Assembly (NCBI RefSeq): GCF_004345665.1
Contig: NZ_SLWR01000010.1
Location: 153,977 to 217,976 of the forward strand
Direction of reading: 5' to 3'
DNA: 64,000 nucleotides
DNA from: Kribbella antiqua
GTDB lineage: Bacteria > Actinomycetota > Actinomycetes > Propionibacteriales > Kribbellaceae
Numbering within the stretch: position 1 is the first letter of the stretch; each line of letters opens with the position of its first letter. The notes beneath the pieces are model-generated. The model did no database searches, was not told the DNA's origin, and was given only the letters and a program-made list of their open reading frames with translations. Below are positions 26,993 to 34,233 of the stretch, piece after piece. The translations under genes were made by a program, and so were the position numbers.

Positions 26993-27364
26993 TCAGGCTG
27001 GGGGTTGTGCGTCGGCCGAGGTGTCCATCACCGGACGAACCTCGATGTTTCCCGACGGGCAGGCCTTGGCGAGCTCGAGCGCCTGGTCGAGATCCCTCGC
27101 CTCGATGATGTAGAAGCCGCCGAGGGCCTCCTTGGTCTCGATGAACGGCCCGTCCGTGACGAGCGGCTCGGCCCCCTCGCGGTTTTTCACCGTACTCGCG
27201 GTAGTGGACCGCTCCAGCGCCTCACCCCCGAGGATCTTCGCCCCAGCCGCCTCGACCGCCTGAGCGAAGGCACCATGCAACTCCATCGCCTTCTGCCACT
27301 CCTCGGCATTCAGGTTGTCGAACCACTCTTCGCTGTCGTACAGCAGGAACATGTACTGCGCCAT
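26993..27364 (-). CDS. YCII/DGPF-domain protein, partner of ECF42 sigma (copy A)
   Basis: 123 residues with a ferredoxin-like YCII fold: QYMFLLYDSEEWFDN at the start, the signature VTDGPFIETKEALGGFYIIE and a final GNIEVRPVMD. Genes of this family are nearly always next to ECF42 sigma genes and are often their targets; the biochemical function is unknown. It is the first gene of the pair. Upstream lies a 488-bp repeat-rich region that could hold its promoter. Confidence 0.85.
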   Translation of the reverse strand: MAQYMFLLYDSEEWFDNLNAEEWQKAMELHGAFAQAVEAAGAKILGGEALERSTTASTVKNREGAEPLVTDGPFIETKEALGGFYIIEARDLDQALELAKACPSGNIEVRPVMDTSADAQPPA

Positions 27365-27506
27365 CTCCGGCTCCCTTGCCTAGAGCTTCCACTGAACATC
27401 TTCCTGACGAACGGCCCCAAGCGGAATCGACAACACCCCCAGCAAATTTCCATCCACAGGCCGCCTCCCGCTCGCCCCCGGCTGCCCGCACGAAGCCGCA
27501 CTTCGC

Positions 27507-27565
27507 GCGAGTGAAAGGAGATTGCCGCCGAAAGCCTTTGCCGGCAACCATCTCCTCTCACTCGC
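27507..27565. repeat. 59-bp imperfect inverted repeat upstream of the YCII gene
   Basis: GCGAGTGAAAGGAGAT (27507-27522) pairs with ATCTCCTCTCACTCGC (27550-27565), and the inner TTGCCG and CGGCAA segments extend the stem. The outer motif GCGAGTGA is the same one found inside each of the following tandem repeats. It is the 5' edge of the repeat region when read from the citrate synthase side. Confidence 0.65.
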
Positions 27566-27603
27566 TACCCGTGCGGCCAGGTTCCCGGTGCAGCCCGCAC
27601 GGT

Positions 27604-27825
27604 GGCTTCACTCGCGGGGCCACCCGGGCGGTTGGCGGCACGGCGGCTTCACTCGCGGGGCCACCCGGGCAGTTGGCGGCACGGCGGCTTCACTCGCGGA
27701 CGCCATCCAGGCGAATGGCAGCACAATGGCTTCACTCGCCGACGCCACCCAGGCGAATGGCAGCACAGTGGCTTCACTCGCGGACGCCACCCAGGCGGGG
27801 GCAGCACGATGGCTTCGCTCGTCGT
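27604..27825. repeat. Six tandem copies of a 41/42-bp repeat
   Basis: Copies start at 27604, 27645, 27686, 27728, 27770 and 27811 (periods 41, 41, 42, 42, 41), each opening with GGCTTCACTCGC and containing GCCACCCxGGCG and GGCAGCAC. The last copy is partial. Because the period is not a multiple of three throughout, the array is not a protein repeat. It lies between the 3' end of the citrate synthase gene and the 5' end of the YCII-sigma operon. There are no spacers, so it is not a CRISPR array. Confidence 0.9.
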
Positions 27826-27852
27826 CTGCTCGCAGGGGGTTCTGTGGCGGGG

Positions 27853-28992
27853 TTACGGGACGGGGACTGGGGGTTGGGGGCCGGTGTAGGTGGCGGCGGG
27901 GCGGATGATTTTGGGGTCGGTGGACTGTTCGAGGATGTTGGCGGACCAGCCGATGACGCGGCTGACGGCGAAGGTGGGCGTGAACATGGCGCGCGGGATG
28001 CCGCAGAGTTCCATCACGACGCCGGCGTAGAACTCGACGTTCGCGTAGAGGTTGCGGCCCGGCTTCAGCTCCGCGAGTACGTCGACGATGCGCTGCTCCA
28101 CGGTGGTGGCGAAGTCCACCAGGTCCCCGCCCAGGCCGCGGGCGATGTCGCGCAGCATCAGTGAGCGGGGGTCCTCGGTCCGGTAGACCGCGTGCCCGAA
28201 GCCCATGATCCGGTCCCCGGCCGACACCTTCTCCCGCACCCAGGAATCGATCCGGTCCGGGGTGCGGATCTCGTCCAGGCTCGCCAGCGCCCGGTCCGGC
28301 GCTCCGCCGTGCAGCGGTCCGGAGAACGCGCCGATCGCTCCGGCGATGGCGGCGACGACGTCTGCCCCCGTGGACGCGATCACCCGCGCGGTGAAGGTCG
28401 ACGCATTGAACCCGTGGTCGACCGTGGCAACCAGATAGTGCTCGATCGCAGTCGCCTGTACGGCGCTCGGCTCGGCGCCGGTCACCAGGTACAACCAGTT
28501 CGCCGCGGCCGTCAGGTCGGCGCGAGGCTCGAGCGGCTCCTGCCCTTCGCGAAGGCGGTACAGCGCCGCCAGGATCGTCGGAGTCACCGCGCAGACCAGC
28601 ATCGCGTCGGCCTTCCGTCGTACCGGGTCGGCGTCCCACAGCGGCGGGAGGCTCCGTACGGCGGCCAGCAGCGACAGGGCGGTGCGGAGACCGGCCAGCG
28701 GGTTGAACGTCGGACCCGCGGCCGCGATCGCCGGCAGTACGGCGCGAACCTCCTCCGGCAGCACCCGCAGCGGAGCCAGTTCGGCGACGAACTTGTCCCG
28801 CTCGACCGCAGTCGGAAGGTGGCCCTCGAACATCAGGTACCAGACGTCTTCCAGCGTCTTCGACTTGGCGAGGTCGATCGCCGAGTACTCGCGGTAGTGG
28901 TAGAACCCTTCATCGCCGCGGACATCACCAAGGGTCGTCGCGGTGACGACGACGTTGCGCAGGCCGGGCGGAACATTGATGACTGTTGACAT
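27853..28992 (-). CDS. citA: Citrate synthase (CitA/methylcitrate synthase type)
   Basis: Condenses acetyl-CoA (or propionyl-CoA) with oxaloacetate. 379 residues, the short actinobacterial form. Catalytic histidines are in GPLHGGAPDRA and GFGHAVYRTEDPR. The third catalytic position, usually Asp in NVDFYSG, reads NVEFYAG here (Glu320). Oxaloacetate-binding Arg residues are in YRTEDPR. It is divergent from a second citrate synthase with an N-terminal DNA-binding domain, across a 74-bp operator-rich gap. Citrate and 2-methylcitrate activities cannot be separated by sequence reading. Confidence 0.88.
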   Translation of the reverse strand: MSTVINVPPGLRNVVVTATTLGDVRGDEGFYHYREYSAIDLAKSKTLEDVWYLMFEGHLPTAVERDKFVAELAPLRVLPEEVRAVLPAIAAAGPTFNPLAGLRTALSLLAAVRSLPPLWDADPVRRKADAMLVCAVTPTILAALYRLREGQEPLEPRADLTAAANWLYLVTGAEPSAVQATAIEHYLVATVDHGFNASTFTARVIASTGADVVAAIAGAIGAFSGPLHGGAPDRALASLDEIRTPDRIDSWVREKVSAGDRIMGFGHAVYRTEDPRSLMLRDIARGLGGDLVDFATTVEQRIVDVLAELKPGRNLYANVEFYAGVVMELCGIPRAMFTPTFAVSRVIGWSANILEQSTDPKIIRPAATYTGPQPPVPVP

Positions 28993-29043
28993 ACCTTTAG
29001 AGTTGACAGGCGATCAATGATTGTCAATATTGATCCAGTCAAC
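28985..29043. promoter_or_regulatory. Operator/promoter cluster between divergent citrate synthase genes
   Basis: Within an unusually AT-rich gap there are two direct GTTGAC motifs (28985, 29002), two inverted partners GTCAAT (29023) and GTCAAC (29038), and a perfect inverted repeat GATCAAT-N10-ATTGATC (29012-29035). TTGACA (29003) with AATATT 17 bp later (29026) forms a good sigma-70-like promoter for the plus-strand gene, overlapping the palindromes. The arrangement fits binding by a dimeric or tetrameric repressor, most simply the HTH-citrate synthase itself. Confidence 0.65.
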
Positions 29044-29066
29044 ATGAACCTCCGACGGAGCGGCGG

Positions 29067-30227
29067 ATGACGGAGCAGAGTGACGAGAATTACCTGACCA
29101 CGGCCGAGGTCGCGCGCCGGCTGAAGGTGAAGCCGGAGACGATCTACGCGTACGTTAGCCGCGGCCTGCTGACGAGCGTCCGGGCTCGCGGCCGGCGCGG
29201 CAGCCTGTTCGCGGTGGCGGATGTCGAGCGGCTGGCGAGCAAGTCCGTCGAACACTCCGGCGTGGTCGAGCAGATCGAGTCCGCGCTCACCCTGCTCGAG
29301 AACGACGAGCTCTACTACCGCGGCCATTCGGTCCGGGACCTCGCGACCGAGCGGACGGTCGAGTCGGTGGCCCAGTTGCTCTGGACCGGCGAGTTGACCA
29401 ACCGGCAGCCGTTCCCCGCTCCCCCGGAGTCGGTGCAACTGGCCAGCTCGGCGATGTCGGTCGTTCCGGACACAGCACGACTGACGGACCGGTTGCGCGT
29501 CGCCGTCGCCGTACTGGGTGCTGCTGATCCGCTCCGGTTCGATCTGTCGCCGCGGGCGGTGATCCTCGCCGCCGAGAAGCTGATCGGCGTACTTGTGACG
29601 GCGTTGCCGGGACCTATGGCCGGAGCGCAGGAGACTCTCGGAGCGCGACTGTGGCCGAAGCTGTCGCCGTACCCGCCGCGCCCGGAACTGTTGGACGCGG
29701 CACTGATCCTCCTCGCCGACCACGGCCTCGCGGTATCGACCGTCGCCGCGCGAGTAGCCGCAAGCGCGAGAGCAAACCTGTACGCCGTCGTGTCGGCCGG
29801 GCTGGGCGCACTCGACGGGCAGTACCACGGCGCCGCACCGACGCTGGCCTATGACTTCCTGGAGCGGGCGCAGCGGGATCCGTTGGGTGCGCTGTCGGAT
29901 CAGCTGCGATCCGGTGAGCCCGTGCCGGGGTTCGGTCACAAGATCTATCAAGAGCGGGATCCACGCGCCGAGGTCTTGCTGGGGATGCTCGGGGATCATC
30001 CGGTGGTGGAGACGATCGAGGTGCTCGGCGCGCGGATGCCGTCGTTCCCGAACAGCGATCTGGCCGTGGCCGCGATGATGCACGCCTTCGGCTTCCGGGC
30101 CGATGCCGGCGACGCCTTGTTCGCGTTGGCGCGGATCATCGGCTGGACCGCGCATGCGCTGGAGGAGTATGCGGCACCGGCCCTTCGCTTTCGCGCGCTG
30201 GGGATCTACACCGGAGTCTCGGGCTAG
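29067..30227 (+). CDS. Citrate synthase-like protein with N-terminal helix-turn-helix
   Basis: 386 residues. Residues ~8-60 form a MerR/excisionase-type DNA-binding domain (YLTTAEVARRLKVKPETIYA, RRGSLFAVADVERL). The rest is a divergent citrate synthase with catalytic His in DGQYHGAAP, His in GFGHKIYQERDPR and Asp in FPNSDLAVAAM. All three catalytic positions are retained, but the N-terminal half of the enzyme is shortened and altered. It is divergent from citA and likely binds the shared operator. It may be an active enzyme, a sensor of acetyl-CoA or oxaloacetate, or both. GGAG precedes the ATG. Its stop overlaps the convergent gene by 4 nt. Confidence 0.87.
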   Translation: MTEQSDENYLTTAEVARRLKVKPETIYAYVSRGLLTSVRARGRRGSLFAVADVERLASKSVEHSGVVEQIESALTLLENDELYYRGHSVRDLATERTVESVAQLLWTGELTNRQPFPAPPESVQLASSAMSVVPDTARLTDRLRVAVAVLGAADPLRFDLSPRAVILAAEKLIGVLVTALPGPMAGAQETLGARLWPKLSPYPPRPELLDAALILLADHGLAVSTVAARVAASARANLYAVVSAGLGALDGQYHGAAPTLAYDFLERAQRDPLGALSDQLRSGEPVPGFGHKIYQERDPRAEVLLGMLGDHPVVETIEVLGARMPSFPNSDLAVAAMMHAFGFRADAGDALFALARIIGWTAHALEEYAAPALRFRALGIYTGVSG

Positions 30228-31594
30228 CGGGCGGTCAGCTTCAGGAGCGCCGCGGCACCGGGAGCCAGGTAGAGCGGGACCTGGGACGGACGTTGCGGCG
30301 CGTACGTCTGAGTGCTCGGCTGGAAGAGGCCGACCGACGCGACCTTTGTCGTATTCGGAAGGACGATCGCTCGGGCCTGGACGCTGTGGGAGCGGTTGGC
30401 GACGAGCAGCCAGCGATCCGCGGTGCCGGCATGGAAGGTGCCGACGACAACGGAGTTCCCATTGATGGCGGTGACATAGTCGGTGGGCGTGAAACCCACG
30501 GCTCCATTGGGCACTGGTGTTTCGTTGGCGTGGGCAACCGATTCGGAGATGAGCGGCTTGAGTTCGCGACCGACCTGGTGGAGCCAGGTGGTGTTGATCG
30601 AGCGGGCCGCGGCGTACCGGGGTGTGCGCTGACCGTCGACGGTGATCAACGCCGGGCCGAAGCCTTCACCGCGGGCCGCTTCGGGAGTCCAGTAGGTGAA
30701 GTACTGGATGCCCTTGGCGCCGTAGGCGAGGCTGATGGTGACCTGCCACAGCAGCTCCGCCGCCGTCGGTTCGCGATGGTTGTCGTAGGCAAGCGTTTGG
30801 ATGAAGACCCAGGACGGGATGCCGCCGTGCAGGGCGGCGTCGCGGACGATCGCCCAGTTGTGGAAGTAGTTCGCGTCCTCGCGCCCGTCGGACAGCAGCG
30901 GATAGCGGTCGAACGAGATCAGCGACGGCTTCACCACGTCGACGAAGTTCCGGTAGTACGCCGGATCGTCCGACGGGAACAAATTGATGTACGGCAACAA
31001 CCCTGGCGCTAGTTCGCGCGAGATGGCAACGGCTTTGGCGAGGGTCCCGAACCAGCCGGGGCCAGGTTCGTCGTAGAAGTTGAAGCCGGCCAGCGAGGAA
31101 TAAGAGCCGTAGGCATCACGGGCGCGGATGTAGAGCGCCCGCGCCTCGCCGGGTGTGACACTGAGGAAGTCGGCCGGGTTGTCCGAGATAGAGAACCAGC
31201 GGGACATGTTGCGGATCTGGATGTCGTCGGAGATCAGCATCTTCAGGCCGGCGGTGCGGGCGAGGCCGAGCTGGTACTGGAAGATGTTGCCGTCGCCCGC
31301 GTAGTTGCCGGAGATGATGAAGTCGAAGCCGGCCTCCTTGATCTCGGCGTAGCGTTCCGCCGTACTCGCGTACGGATGCGGCGGCCAGAAGATCCCGATC
31401 GGGAACTCCGGGCCACCCGTCAACGGCAACTGGTCAGGCGACGGGATCGCCGCAGGCTCGGCGCCAACGGCATCGGGTGAGGCGCCAAGAGCGATGGCCG
31501 GGCCGGTCGAGGCGGCCGCGGCGGCAACGGTCGCGCCGGCACCGAGCAACAGAGTGCGGCGGCTCGGGCCAAGGGTGCGGTGCGGACTCTGCAT
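30224..31594 (-). CDS. Secreted (Tat) TIM-barrel protein, glycoside-hydrolase-like
   Basis: 456 residues with a Tat-type signal (RRTLLLGAGATVAAAAA). The mature part begins with FPIGIFWPPHPYASTAERYA and has barrel-like strands: FDFIISGNYAGDGN, KMLISDDIQI, SLAGFNFYDEPGPGWFG (Glu as candidate acid), SLISFDRYPLL, WVFIQTLAYDNHREP, GIQYFTYWTPEA. A beta domain ends the protein. The pattern resembles GH-A clan enzymes, but I cannot name a family. AAGGAG precedes the ATG. It lies 32 nt after an RpiR regulator on the same strand, so it is probably part of a sugar-responsive unit. Confidence 0.65.
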   Translation of the reverse strand: MQSPHRTLGPSRRTLLLGAGATVAAAAASTGPAIALGASPDAVGAEPAAIPSPDQLPLTGGPEFPIGIFWPPHPYASTAERYAEIKEAGFDFIISGNYAGDGNIFQYQLGLARTAGLKMLISDDIQIRNMSRWFSISDNPADFLSVTPGEARALYIRARDAYGSYSSLAGFNFYDEPGPGWFGTLAKAVAISRELAPGLLPYINLFPSDDPAYYRNFVDVVKPSLISFDRYPLLSDGREDANYFHNWAIVRDAALHGGIPSWVFIQTLAYDNHREPTAAELLWQVTISLAYGAKGIQYFTYWTPEAARGEGFGPALITVDGQRTPRYAAARSINTTWLHQVGRELKPLISESVAHANETPVPNGAVGFTPTDYVTAINGNSVVVGTFHAGTADRWLLVANRSHSVQARAIVLPNTTKVASVGLFQPSTQTYAPQRPSQVPLYLAPGAAALLKLTAR

Positions 31595-31626
31595 GGTTCT
31601 CCTTCAAAGGGCGGTTGACGGAGTTC

Positions 31627-32514
31627 TCACGTACGTCGGCGATGGCCGGCAACGGCATCGGCGGTGCCATCGAACGCCTGCTCGGCCAGCGGAAAGTCGC
31701 GTTGGGCCACGCCCAGATAGAGCGCGTCGAGCACGATCATCTGGGCATGCCGCCCGGACAGTCCGCCTGTCCGGAACGTCACATCGCGTGCAGCCGTCAC
31801 CAGTACAACGTCCGCCATCCGGGCCAGCGGGGAACGCGGATAGTTGGTGATGGCAACAGTCGTCGCGCCTTGCCGGCCGGCCCGCTCCAACGGCTCCAGG
31901 ACCTCGACGGTCTCGCCGCTGTGCGAGATGCCCACGGCAACGTCACCCGCACCGAGCAGCGCCGCACTCGTCAGCGCGTTGTGCACATCGCTCCAGGTGC
32001 TCGCCGCCCGGTCGATCCGGTGCAGCCGAAGCCGCAGATCTTCCGCGACGCACGCCGACCCCGACACGGCGTAGATGTCGATCCGTCGCGCATCCGAGAT
32101 CGCCCGCACCGCCCGGCCCAGTGCGTCGACGTCGATACTCGCCACGGTGTCTTCGAGTGCTCGAGTGTCGGCGCGCAGGAGCGTGCGCAGCACCTGATCG
32201 AGCGGGTCCTCCGGGCCGACCTCGGTTCCGGTCCCCCGCTCCCAGCTGATACTGCTGCGGCCGCTCTCTCGGGCCAGCGCGAGGCGGAGTTCGGCGTACC
32301 CGGTAAGACCCAGCGCGAGGCAGAACCGCGTGACGCTGGGCAGCGAGGTGCCGCACCGGGCCGCGAGCTGACCGATCGTCGACGACGCCACCGCCGCCGG
32401 ATCCCGCAGTACCTCAGTCGCCACCCGCGCCTGCGCCGGGCTGAGCGCGGGCAGCAGCCCGCGGATCCTCGCCTCGAGACTCGGCGGCGGCACGGCAGCG
32501 GGCACAGCGCTCAT
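31627..32514 (-). CDS. RpiR/MurR-family regulator with SIS domain
   Basis: 295 residues from ATG 32514. N-terminal HTH (~10-85; LSPAQARVATEVLRDPAAVA, TIGQLAARCGTSLPSVTRFC) and C-terminal sugar isomerase-like SIS domain (~125-260; IDIYAVSGSACVAEDL, VAVGISHSGETVEVLEPL). SIS domains bind phosphosugars, so it likely senses a sugar phosphate and controls the downstream secreted protein. An in-frame extension upstream to 32727 would cross the terminator of the next gene and is rejected. Confidence 0.9.
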   Translation of the reverse strand: MSAVPAAVPPPSLEARIRGLLPALSPAQARVATEVLRDPAAVASSTIGQLAARCGTSLPSVTRFCLALGLTGYAELRLALARESGRSSISWERGTGTEVGPEDPLDQVLRTLLRADTRALEDTVASIDVDALGRAVRAISDARRIDIYAVSGSACVAEDLRLRLHRIDRAASTWSDVHNALTSAALLGAGDVAVGISHSGETVEVLEPLERAGRQGATTVAITNYPRSPLARMADVVLVTAARDVTFRTGGLSGRHAQMIVLDALYLGVAQRDFPLAEQAFDGTADAVAGHRRRT

Positions 32515-32562
32515 GTGAATAATTCTCAGACCAACATGGAGAAGATTGCAAGAGTTCACACA

Positions 32563-32595
32563 AACCTGAGCCCGCGGCCAGGGCGGGCTCAGGTT
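32563..32595 (-). terminator. Perfect 13-bp stem terminator
   Basis: AACCTGAGCCCGC (32563-32575) and GCGGGCTCAGGTT (32583-32595) pair perfectly around a 7-nt loop, 9 nt past the stop of the minus-strand propeller gene. It separates that gene from the RpiR gene. Confidence 0.8.
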
Positions 32596-32603
32596 GCGGA
32601 GAA

Positions 32604-33638
32604 CTACTGGCGGTGAATGGTGAAGTTGTCGGACTGGCCACCCGCGAGCATTACGTCCAGGCTGCCGCTCAGGACATAGGTGCCATGCGGAGTGACGGCT
32701 CCCGTGGTCGGACCTGCGACCGGCCACAGGACACTCGTCACGACGCGGGCGGAGTGGTAGTTGTCGGAGCTACTCAGGACCGTGACCGCTTCATTGCCGG
32801 CAGCACCCAGTTTGTTGGTGACGGCAACCAGCTTCCGATCCCGTGTCAGCGCCAGCCCGTCGCCACCGACAAGCGCCGTACCGATGGCAACCTCGGTCAG
32901 CCGCGGCCTGCTGTGCAAGGAGATCCGGAACAACCGGCCGATGTCGTAGCGGACGGCCAGCAGATAGCCGGCCGGGTCCCAGACGATGCCGTTGGCACCG
33001 ATCGTGTCGCTCCGCAGCCGATCGTCCCGAATCAGTACGGACGCCTGACCCGACGGAGTGATCTTGTAAATGGCGTCCGCGGCCGGATCGGTCACATAGG
33101 CGTTGCCGCGGGCATCGATCGCGAGGTCGTTGGCGCCGTGCTTGCCACCGGCCGGGTTCAACCGAGTGGTGTTGAGGTCGATGCGCCGCTCCAGGCGGCC
33201 TGTCCGCAGGTTGTAGATCCCGACCCCGGACTGCCGATACTCCGTCGCGTCCGACGAACGTTCGCCGCTGCCGATGTCGGCGTACGTGACCAGGAACCGG
33301 TTGCGTACGGCGTCCACGTGCAGACCGAAGGTGGACACGCCCGGCGCCTGAGCCAGAACGTGCGGCACTCCGTCCCGGCCGACGACGGAGATCCGGCCGG
33401 TCGCGATCGACCCGACCAGGAACGCCTGCCGGGTCGGATCCCAGGCGATCCCCTCCGGATACCGATCAGCCGCCCGCCCCTCGATCGACGCCGGCCAATC
33501 GCCAGCGGACGCCGGAGACGCGGGCAGCGCTGAGGCCGAGGATGCGGGCAGCACTGAGGCCGGCCCGGCGCCGACCAAGCCGGCCAGGCTGACCAAGCTG
33601 ACCAAGGCGGCGGCAGCTACCAAGCGGTGAAGCTTCAT
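32604..33638 (-). CDS. Secreted six-bladed beta-propeller (SMP-30/NHL-like)
   Basis: 344 residues with a Sec signal (KLHRLVAAAALVSLVSLAGL). The mature part has repeated propeller blades: YPEGIAWDPTRQAFLVGSIA, VSTFGLHVDAVRNRFLVTYA, GANDLAIDARGNAYVTDPAA, GANGIVWDPAGYLLAVRY, GDGLALTRDRKLVAVTNK, TGAVTPHGTYVLSG. This is the SMP-30/strictosidine-synthase-like fold; possible roles are lactonase or ligand binding. It is divergent from a MarR regulator with two palindromes in the shared gap, so it is probably that regulator's target. Confidence 0.75.
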   Translation of the reverse strand: MKLHRLVAAAALVSLVSLAGLVGAGPASVLPASSASALPASPASAGDWPASIEGRAADRYPEGIAWDPTRQAFLVGSIATGRISVVGRDGVPHVLAQAPGVSTFGLHVDAVRNRFLVTYADIGSGERSSDATEYRQSGVGIYNLRTGRLERRIDLNTTRLNPAGGKHGANDLAIDARGNAYVTDPAADAIYKITPSGQASVLIRDDRLRSDTIGANGIVWDPAGYLLAVRYDIGRLFRISLHSRPRLTEVAIGTALVGGDGLALTRDRKLVAVTNKLGAAGNEAVTVLSSSDNYHSARVVTSVLWPVAGPTTGAVTPHGTYVLSGSLDVMLAGGQSDNFTIHRQ

Positions 33639-33650
33639 GAAGAACCCTCT

Positions 33651-33691
33651 CTCGTATGGATACGAGCACAGAGATTAATCAGAGCTCTGAT
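33651..33691. promoter_or_regulatory. Two palindromic operators between the propeller gene and marR
   Basis: CTCGTAT-GG-ATACGAG (33651-33666) and the perfect 14-bp palindrome ATCAGAGCTCTGAT (33678-33691) lie side by side. TATATG at 33705 could be the -10 of the MarR gene, which would put the second palindrome over its -35. This suits negative autoregulation by MarR. Confidence 0.55.
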
Positions 33692-33737
33692 GGTCGTCAA
33701 TGCATATATGGTCGACGGTGTTCGTACGATGGGACCC

Positions 33738-34184
33738 ATGCGGATGTCCTTCGACGAGCGGCTCGGGAGTCACCTCAAGCGGGTCGAGCAGGAGCTCACC
33801 ACGGCTAAGACGGCGGCGGTGAAGCCGGCCGGCCTGACCGTGCCGCAGTACGCCGCTCTGTTCGTCCTGGCCGAGCAACCGGGCATCTCCGCGGCTGAGC
33901 TCGCCCGGCGCTGCCTGGTGACACCGCAGACGATGACGACCATCCTGCGCAATCTCGAGGCGGCCGCGCTGATCGAGCGGACGCCGCATCCGCTGCACAG
34001 GCACGTGATCGAAACCCGGCCGACGCCGGCCGGGCGCAAGGCCCTCGATCAGGCCGACGAGCGCGCCGTATCGGTAGAGCGTCGGCTGGCCGCGGCCTTC
34101 AGCCAGGACGAGCTCGACACCTTGCGCAAGCTCCTGGCCCGGGTCTCCGAGACTCTCACCAGCGACCCGGTCCTGGGGTCATGA
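33738..34184 (+). CDS. MarR-family transcriptional regulator
   Basis: 148 residues from ATG 33738 (33729 and 33744 are in-frame alternatives). Classic MarR winged helix: LTVPQYAALFVLAEQPGISA, AELARRCLVTPQTMTTILRN as recognition helix region, then the wing with RHVIETRPTPAGRKAL. It is divergent from the secreted propeller gene and likely binds the palindromes between them. The ligand is unknown. A terminator follows at once. Confidence 0.87.
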   Translation: MRMSFDERLGSHLKRVEQELTTAKTAAVKPAGLTVPQYAALFVLAEQPGISAAELARRCLVTPQTMTTILRNLEAAALIERTPHPLHRHVIETRPTPAGRKALDQADERAVSVERRLAAAFSQDELDTLRKLLARVSETLTSDPVLGS

Positions 34185-34187
34185 AAA

Positions 34188-34219
34188 GACCCCCTCGACC
34201 GATCAGGCCGAGGGGGGTC
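34188..34219. terminator. Bidirectional terminator between marR and the thioredoxin-TPR gene
   Basis: GACCCCCTCG pairs with CGAGGGGGGTC (one extra G) around a short loop. It starts 4 nt after the marR stop and ends 15 nt before the stop of the convergent gene. AAAA precedes the stem, giving a U-tract for the minus-strand transcript. Confidence 0.8.
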
Positions 34220-34233
34220 CGGAGAGCGTTGGA

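Noticed and set aside
27604..27825. Possible CRISPR array
   Set aside because: The units are contiguous 41/42-bp tandem repeats with no unique spacers, and no cas genes are present.
27376..28164. Plus-strand ORF across the tandem repeats and into citA
   Set aside because: The reading is an artefact of repeats with mixed 41/42 period and runs antisense to a confident citrate synthase.
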